Shown here: one piece after another, positions 60,976 to 64,000 of the stretch | Numbering within the stretch: the first letter of the stretch is position 1 | Layout: the number at the start of each line of letters is the position of its first letter | From: Streptomyces sp. NBC_00490 | GTDB taxonomy: Bacteria; Actinomycetota; Actinomycetes; Streptomycetales; Streptomycetaceae | Reading direction: 5' to 3' | Assembly (NCBI RefSeq): GCF_036013645.1 | Contig: NZ_CP107869.1 | Coordinates: 8,060,001 to 8,124,000, forward strand | Length of the DNA: 64,000 bases | Translations under genes and position numbers: made by a program | The notes under the pieces: model-generated | Told to the model about the DNA's origin: nothing | Databases searched by the model: none | The model's input: the letters and a program-made list of their open reading frames with translations, nothing else

Positions 60976-61671
60976 TCAGCGGCGCAGTCCGGCGGCCATC
61001 GGGGGCGGCGGGGCCGGGAGGGTGCGCGGCGGTGGCGGGCAGGCGCACACGGCAGAGCGCTCTTGCTCGGTTGACGGGACTTCCCCGGTGCAGGTGCTGC
61101 GGCCGGGGTGCGGGGCATGCCGGTCGGCGAGCTGGTTGCGGGTCTCGGAGAGGTCGGTACGGATGACGCGAAGGTGCTCGTCGGCGAGGTAGCGCAGCCG
61201 CCGCGCGATGTAGGGGTCGGCCGCCTGGCCGAGCCCGTCGTGGAAGTCGGCGGTGGCGGTGAGGACTTCCTCGAGCGCGGCGAGGACGCCGTCGTGGGCG
61301 GCGGTCAGCTCAGTCAGCGCATCGGCCGCCTCGTCCGTAGTGGCGGCCTCGCGAAGGCACTCGGCGACGTGGGCAACGGAGGATCCCAGCGGCAGGTAGC
61401 TGGCCGGACGCGAGTCGGTGTCGAAGTCCGCGTCGCAGTCGACGTGGTATCCGGCCGCCCGCAGGCGGGCCACGGCGTCGGTGGCGAGGCGGGACTCGTC
61501 GTCCTCCGCTAGGCCGGTCGGGGCGCGGTGGTACGTCTCATGGACTCGGACGACGGCGACGAAGCCCGCGCGCTGGAGGATGCTGTGTGCCTCGGAGTCG
61601 CCGCCGCGGGCAAGGAGTTCGTCGGAGTGCGGGTCGCGGCGGACGTCCAGGAAGCGGTCGGTGCGGGGCAA
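60976..61671 (-). CDS. Hypothetical protein with AGY module and helical tail
   Basis: About 231 residues. Residues 1-90 contain SILQRAGFVAVVRVHETYHR and ARLRAAGYHVDCDADFDTDS, the clearest copy of the module. A helical region follows (VAHVAECLREAATTDEAADA), and the protein ends in a proline-rich tail. TTG 61671 is proposed as the start, about 9 bp after AGGA and 11 bp after the upstream gene's stop. No family was recognised. Confidence 0.6.
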   Translation of the reverse strand: MPRTDRFLDVRRDPHSDELLARGGDSEAHSILQRAGFVAVVRVHETYHRAPTGLAEDDESRLATDAVARLRAAGYHVDCDADFDTDSRPASYLPLGSSVAHVAECLREAATTDEAADALTELTAAHDGVLAALEEVLTATADFHDGLGQAADPYIARRLRYLADEHLRVIRTDLSETRNQLADRHAPHPGRSTCTGEVPSTEQERSAVCACPPPPRTLPAPPPPMAAGLRR

Positions 61672-61682
61672 GGAGACATTTC

Positions 61683-62528
61683 CTACGGCGATCGGTGGGC
61701 GTTGTGCCGGACGGCGTCCGGGGCCGGGACGGCGCGGGGCTGGGCCAGGCGGTTTGCGGTGGTGTCCAGGTCCTGCTGGATGGCGTAGAGGCGGCGGGCA
61801 ATCAGCTCCAGGCGGTGTGCCGTATCGGTGTCGGCTGCTCCCGGCTGGCGGGCGATCCGGTGCGAGGTGTGCTCGACGAGTCCGCGTACCGCGGCCAGAG
61901 GGCCGGCCTGTTCGTCGGCGAGCTGCCTGAGGATGGTCGCGAGCTGGGCCGACGCCGTGAGCGCCGCGCGGACGGCAGGCCGCGAAGGGGGGTCGGATCG
62001 GACAGGGATCAGGTGGAGGTCCTGTTCGATGCGACGCGCCTCCTGTGCCAGGCGCCGCAGTTTGTCCGCGGGGGGAGCGTGCCACGCGCCGTCGAGGTGG
62101 ATCAGGTTGGCGATCAGATCGAGGCGCCCTGGCTGCGCCTGGACAGCGATCCATCGGCAGCCATGTTCCTTGCCGGGGATCTCGATGCCGGCGGCTCGTG
62201 CGAGCCGTTGAGCGACCTCGGCCCACTCCGGTCCGGTCAGTTCCCGGTCGTCCGGGTGAAGGCGGATGTCTAGGTGGAGGATCGCCCGCCGGTCGTCGTC
62301 GGGGCTGTCGGCGAACGGATGCTCCAGGTAGGGGTCTTCGAGGTGCTCGGCCCACTGGACGGACGTCCAGATCCTCTGCTCGTCGTCCAGGGTGAAGTAA
62401 TCCAGGCCGGGCCAGTGGGCGACGATCGTGTGCTCCGTCAGGCCCTCGTTCGGTGAGACCGGCCGCCCCAGCGCCTCTTCGAGCGGGTCGTGGGGCCGGT
62501 GGGTCCGCTCGTGCAGGCGGGGGATCAC
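61683..62528 (-). CDS. Relaxase/mobilisation-type protein lacking HUH histidines
   Basis: 281 residues. The start MIPRLHERTHR and the segment EHTIVAHWPGLDYFTLDD resemble streptomycete MobA-type relaxases. The core ELTGPEWAEVAQRLARAAGI, then GCRWIAVQAQPGRLDLIANL and IHLDGAWHAP, aligns with the region where relaxases carry the HxH metal-binding pair; here that position reads PGRLDLI, without the histidines. The protein may have lost nicking activity while keeping a structural role in DNA processing or mobilisation. Its stop is 11 bp from the next gene; its start overlaps the upstream gene by 4 bp. Confidence 0.6.
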   Translation of the reverse strand: MIPRLHERTHRPHDPLEEALGRPVSPNEGLTEHTIVAHWPGLDYFTLDDEQRIWTSVQWAEHLEDPYLEHPFADSPDDDRRAILHLDIRLHPDDRELTGPEWAEVAQRLARAAGIEIPGKEHGCRWIAVQAQPGRLDLIANLIHLDGAWHAPPADKLRRLAQEARRIEQDLHLIPVRSDPPSRPAVRAALTASAQLATILRQLADEQAGPLAAVRGLVEHTSHRIARQPGAADTDTAHRLELIARRLYAIQQDLDTTANRLAQPRAVPAPDAVRHNAHRSP

Positions 62529-62950
62529 CGGCCGCTCCGGATGTCGGCGATGTGCACGAGCTGGCCCAGGGCGGTGGTGGTGTACCAGCCGCAGTCGATC
62601 AGCTCGTCGCGGTCGGCGAACCGAGCGAGGAGGGTGTTCTCCATGGCCCGTAGATAGATCAGGCAGTCAGGGCAGCGGCGTGAGAGGTGCACGAGGTAGC
62701 GGGGGTGGGCGGTGACGTAGGACTGGGCGCCGCCGGTCGCATCCCGCAGACGCCACCCGTCCTCGTCGGTCGGGGTGTGCCAGGAAGGGGCAACGACGCG
62801 CATCGCGTCGCCCCACAGTTCTCCGCCGGCCACTCCCTTCAGGACGACGACGGTGTCACCGGCCTGGAAGTGGGCGTGGGTGATGTCCCGGTCGGGGGTG
62901 AGCGGGTCGGGCGTCGGTGCGAAGGCCGAGGTGGGCGGGGGCTGGGACAT
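62525..62950 (-). CDS. Hypothetical protein of the element
   Basis: 141 residues. A short beta-rich domain (AHFQAGDTVVVLKGVAGGEL, RVVAPSWHTP) is followed by YLVHLSRRCPDCLIYLRAME, where CPDC may bind a metal. ATG 62950 follows a GGAAGGAACTC ribosome-like stretch. Stop overlaps the relaxase-like gene start as GTGA. No family was recognised. Confidence 0.65.
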   Translation of the reverse strand: MSQPPPTSAFAPTPDPLTPDRDITHAHFQAGDTVVVLKGVAGGELWGDAMRVVAPSWHTPTDEDGWRLRDATGGAQSYVTAHPRYLVHLSRRCPDCLIYLRAMENTLLARFADRDELIDCGWYTTTALGQLVHIADIRSGR

Positions 62951-62994
62951 GAGTTCCTTCCGCGCGGTTGCTGGCGGGTGGGAGCATCAATAGT

Positions 62995-63032
62995 CCGGAG
63001 GAACGCCGGTTTGGCTAACCGGCGTTTCCCGG
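62995..63032 (+). repeat. Repeated covarying hairpin, copy C
   Basis: The inner stem CGCCGGTT/AACCGGCG around loop TGGCT is conserved; the outer stem (62995-63002 with 63025-63032) pairs with one or two irregularities. The 3' flank CTATGTTGCCCCGC is identical to copy B. It lies between the stop of the gene at 63049 and the start of the gene at 62950 on the minus strand. Confidence 0.72.
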
Positions 63033-63048
63033 CTATGTTGCCCCGCCG

Positions 63049-63546
63049 TCAGCGGAAGGGGTTCTCCGTCCCGCGGTCCGCCTCACTGGCCGCGTCGAGG
63101 AGTTCGAGCAGGTCAGTGCCGTCGGCGTCGCGCTGGTCGATCCACCATCCGGCACGGGTGATGGAGCGGGCCTTCTCCTCCAGCTCCGCCCAGTCCGCCT
63201 CGTCCCACGTGCCCTCGACGACGAGCGCGGTGTGCGCGGCCGTCATCAGTTGGTGGCGGGAGCGCTCGCCCCAGTCCAGGGCCTTCTCCGGGCCTTCCAG
63301 CTGCGGCATGTCGAACTGCTTGGCCCACGCGACGGCTGCCTCCTGCTCCTCGGCACGCTTGGTCGCGAGCCACTCGTCCTTGGACTCGGAGTCGGCGTCG
63401 CGCGCCGCCTTCCAGCAATCGGTGCAGTCCTTCGACGCGAGCCAACGGGCAAAGCCTGCCCGCTTGTCGGCAGGGCGATTGGACAGGTCATGATCCACGC
63501 TGTGGGAGCAGGCGTGCTCCACGGTCCAGTGCGTACGCACGGCCAT
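63049..63546 (-). CDS. Hypothetical zinc-finger-like protein
   Basis: 165 residues. The N-terminal part has cysteines and histidines arranged as a possible metal site (HACSHSVDHDLSNRPADKRA, then DCTDCWKA), followed by helical sequence with EEQEAAVAWAKQFDMPQLEG. Similar proteins occur in streptomycete integrative elements; function unknown. It is the first complete gene on the right of the minus-strand block. Confidence 0.68.
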   Translation of the reverse strand: MAVRTHWTVEHACSHSVDHDLSNRPADKRAGFARWLASKDCTDCWKAARDADSESKDEWLATKRAEEQEAAVAWAKQFDMPQLEGPEKALDWGERSRHQLMTAAHTALVVEGTWDEADWAELEEKARSITRAGWWIDQRDADGTDLLELLDAASEADRGTENPFR

Positions 63547-63592
63547 AATTCGTTCTCCTCAAAAGGGGTTGGAAGGTGGGGGTGCGCCCAGA

Positions 63593-64000
63593 TCAGGGCG
63601 TCTTGTGCCGGCCCCGGAGTGGGCGGCGGTGTCGGCCGCGCGGCCGGTGTCCGGCGGGGCGGAGCTGTCGGCGCGCGGCGAGAAGGACGGCGAGGGCGAA
63701 GGCCGCGCCGGCGGCGGGGAGCACAGCGCTGGTGAGCGGCTGCTCGGCGAGGCGTGCGGCCAGGGCGGTACCCGCGGACTGTCCGACGCCGATCGAGAGG
63801 ATCAGCCACGCATACGCCTCGCTGGTTCAGCCCGCAGGGGGAGGGCATCGGTGGTCACGTGGGCGCAAGCGACCACGACGGTCAGGAACGCACCGGGCAC
63901 TGCGATGGCGGCGGTGCCGCGAACGGCGCGGGCAGGGTTACGAGCGGGAGCCACCCGGCGAGGAACGCCGCTGGCGATGATCAGCCGGTCGGCGGTGGTC
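63593..64000 (-). pseudogene. Decayed MFS transporter C-terminus (runs off right edge)
   Basis: The minus strand encodes SEAYAWLILSIGVGQSAGTA and AVLPAAGAAFALAVLLAARR, typical of the last membrane helices of a major facilitator transporter, ending at 63593. Upstream, protein-like membrane sequence continues only by changing frames (AFLAGWLPLVTLPAPFA, then FLTVVVACAHVTTDAL), with stops between. At least two frameshifts are implied, so this is a remnant. Confidence 0.6.

Noticed and set aside
1..64000. CRISPR arrays
   Set aside because: No regularly spaced repeat series was seen; the only dispersed repeat is the three-copy hairpin.

Overview
The window is high-GC DNA with the codon habits, GTG/TTG starts and gene families of a Streptomyces-type actinomycete (DUF317 proteins, NACHT and WD40 signalling proteins, the Pgl phage-resistance genes). 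It reads as accessory DNA: a defence and conflict island from about 3.7 to 47.6 kb, followed by a plasmid-like or integrative-element backbone from about 48.2 to 63.6 kb. There are scars of transposition and gene decay throughout. No housekeeping gene was recognised.

Left part (1-14.4 kb). An IS110-type transposase tail runs off the left edge. A B12-binding-type radical SAM enzyme and a sugar-nucleotide epimerase/dehydratase follow as a plus-strand pair. Next comes a signalling cluster. A minus-strand operon encodes a membrane NACHT NTPase, a serine hydrolase and a caspase-like protease fused to a STAND-type NTPase. A divergent gene encodes a two-propeller WD40 protein that looks like the detached sensor half of that caspase-NTPase. 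Tail to tail with it lie a polyprenyl-synthase-like gene and a second NACHT NTPase with the same C-terminal half as the first.

Middle part (14.4-29.6 kb). An intact IS5-type element with perfect 37-bp inverted repeats sits beside a double-HTH protein. A lower-GC block holds a four-gene unit (MBL-fold hydrolase, four-helix membrane protein, MBL-fold hydrolase, XRE regulator) and a coupled pair (HEFGH metallopeptidase and an EACC1-like single-helix protein). A zone of nuclease remnants and an excisionase-like gene follows, then a DUF6308 gene and a GHKL ATPase fused to a PD-(D/E)XK nuclease.

BREX (29.9-47.6 kb). A complete type 2 BREX (Pgl) operon lies on the minus strand: pglW, pglX, pglY, pglZ, brxD and brxHI. 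Every junction overlaps, so the proteins are probably made in coupled amounts. Two palindromes lie just upstream of pglW.

Right part (48.2-64 kb). A degenerate tRNA-Arg(TCT) is followed by a NucS-like nuclease. A long minus-strand series of overlapping genes follows: a relaxase-like protein without visible HUH histidines, several proteins sharing a small repeated module, four DUF317 genes (one broken by two stops), a VirD4/TraG-type coupling ATPase, a C5-cytosine methyltransferase and a DnaB N-domain protein. No integrase or complete replication initiator is present. A hairpin with paired compensatory changes and conserved flanks occurs three times, near 26.0, 49.5 and 63.0 kb. A decayed MFS transporter reaches the right edge.
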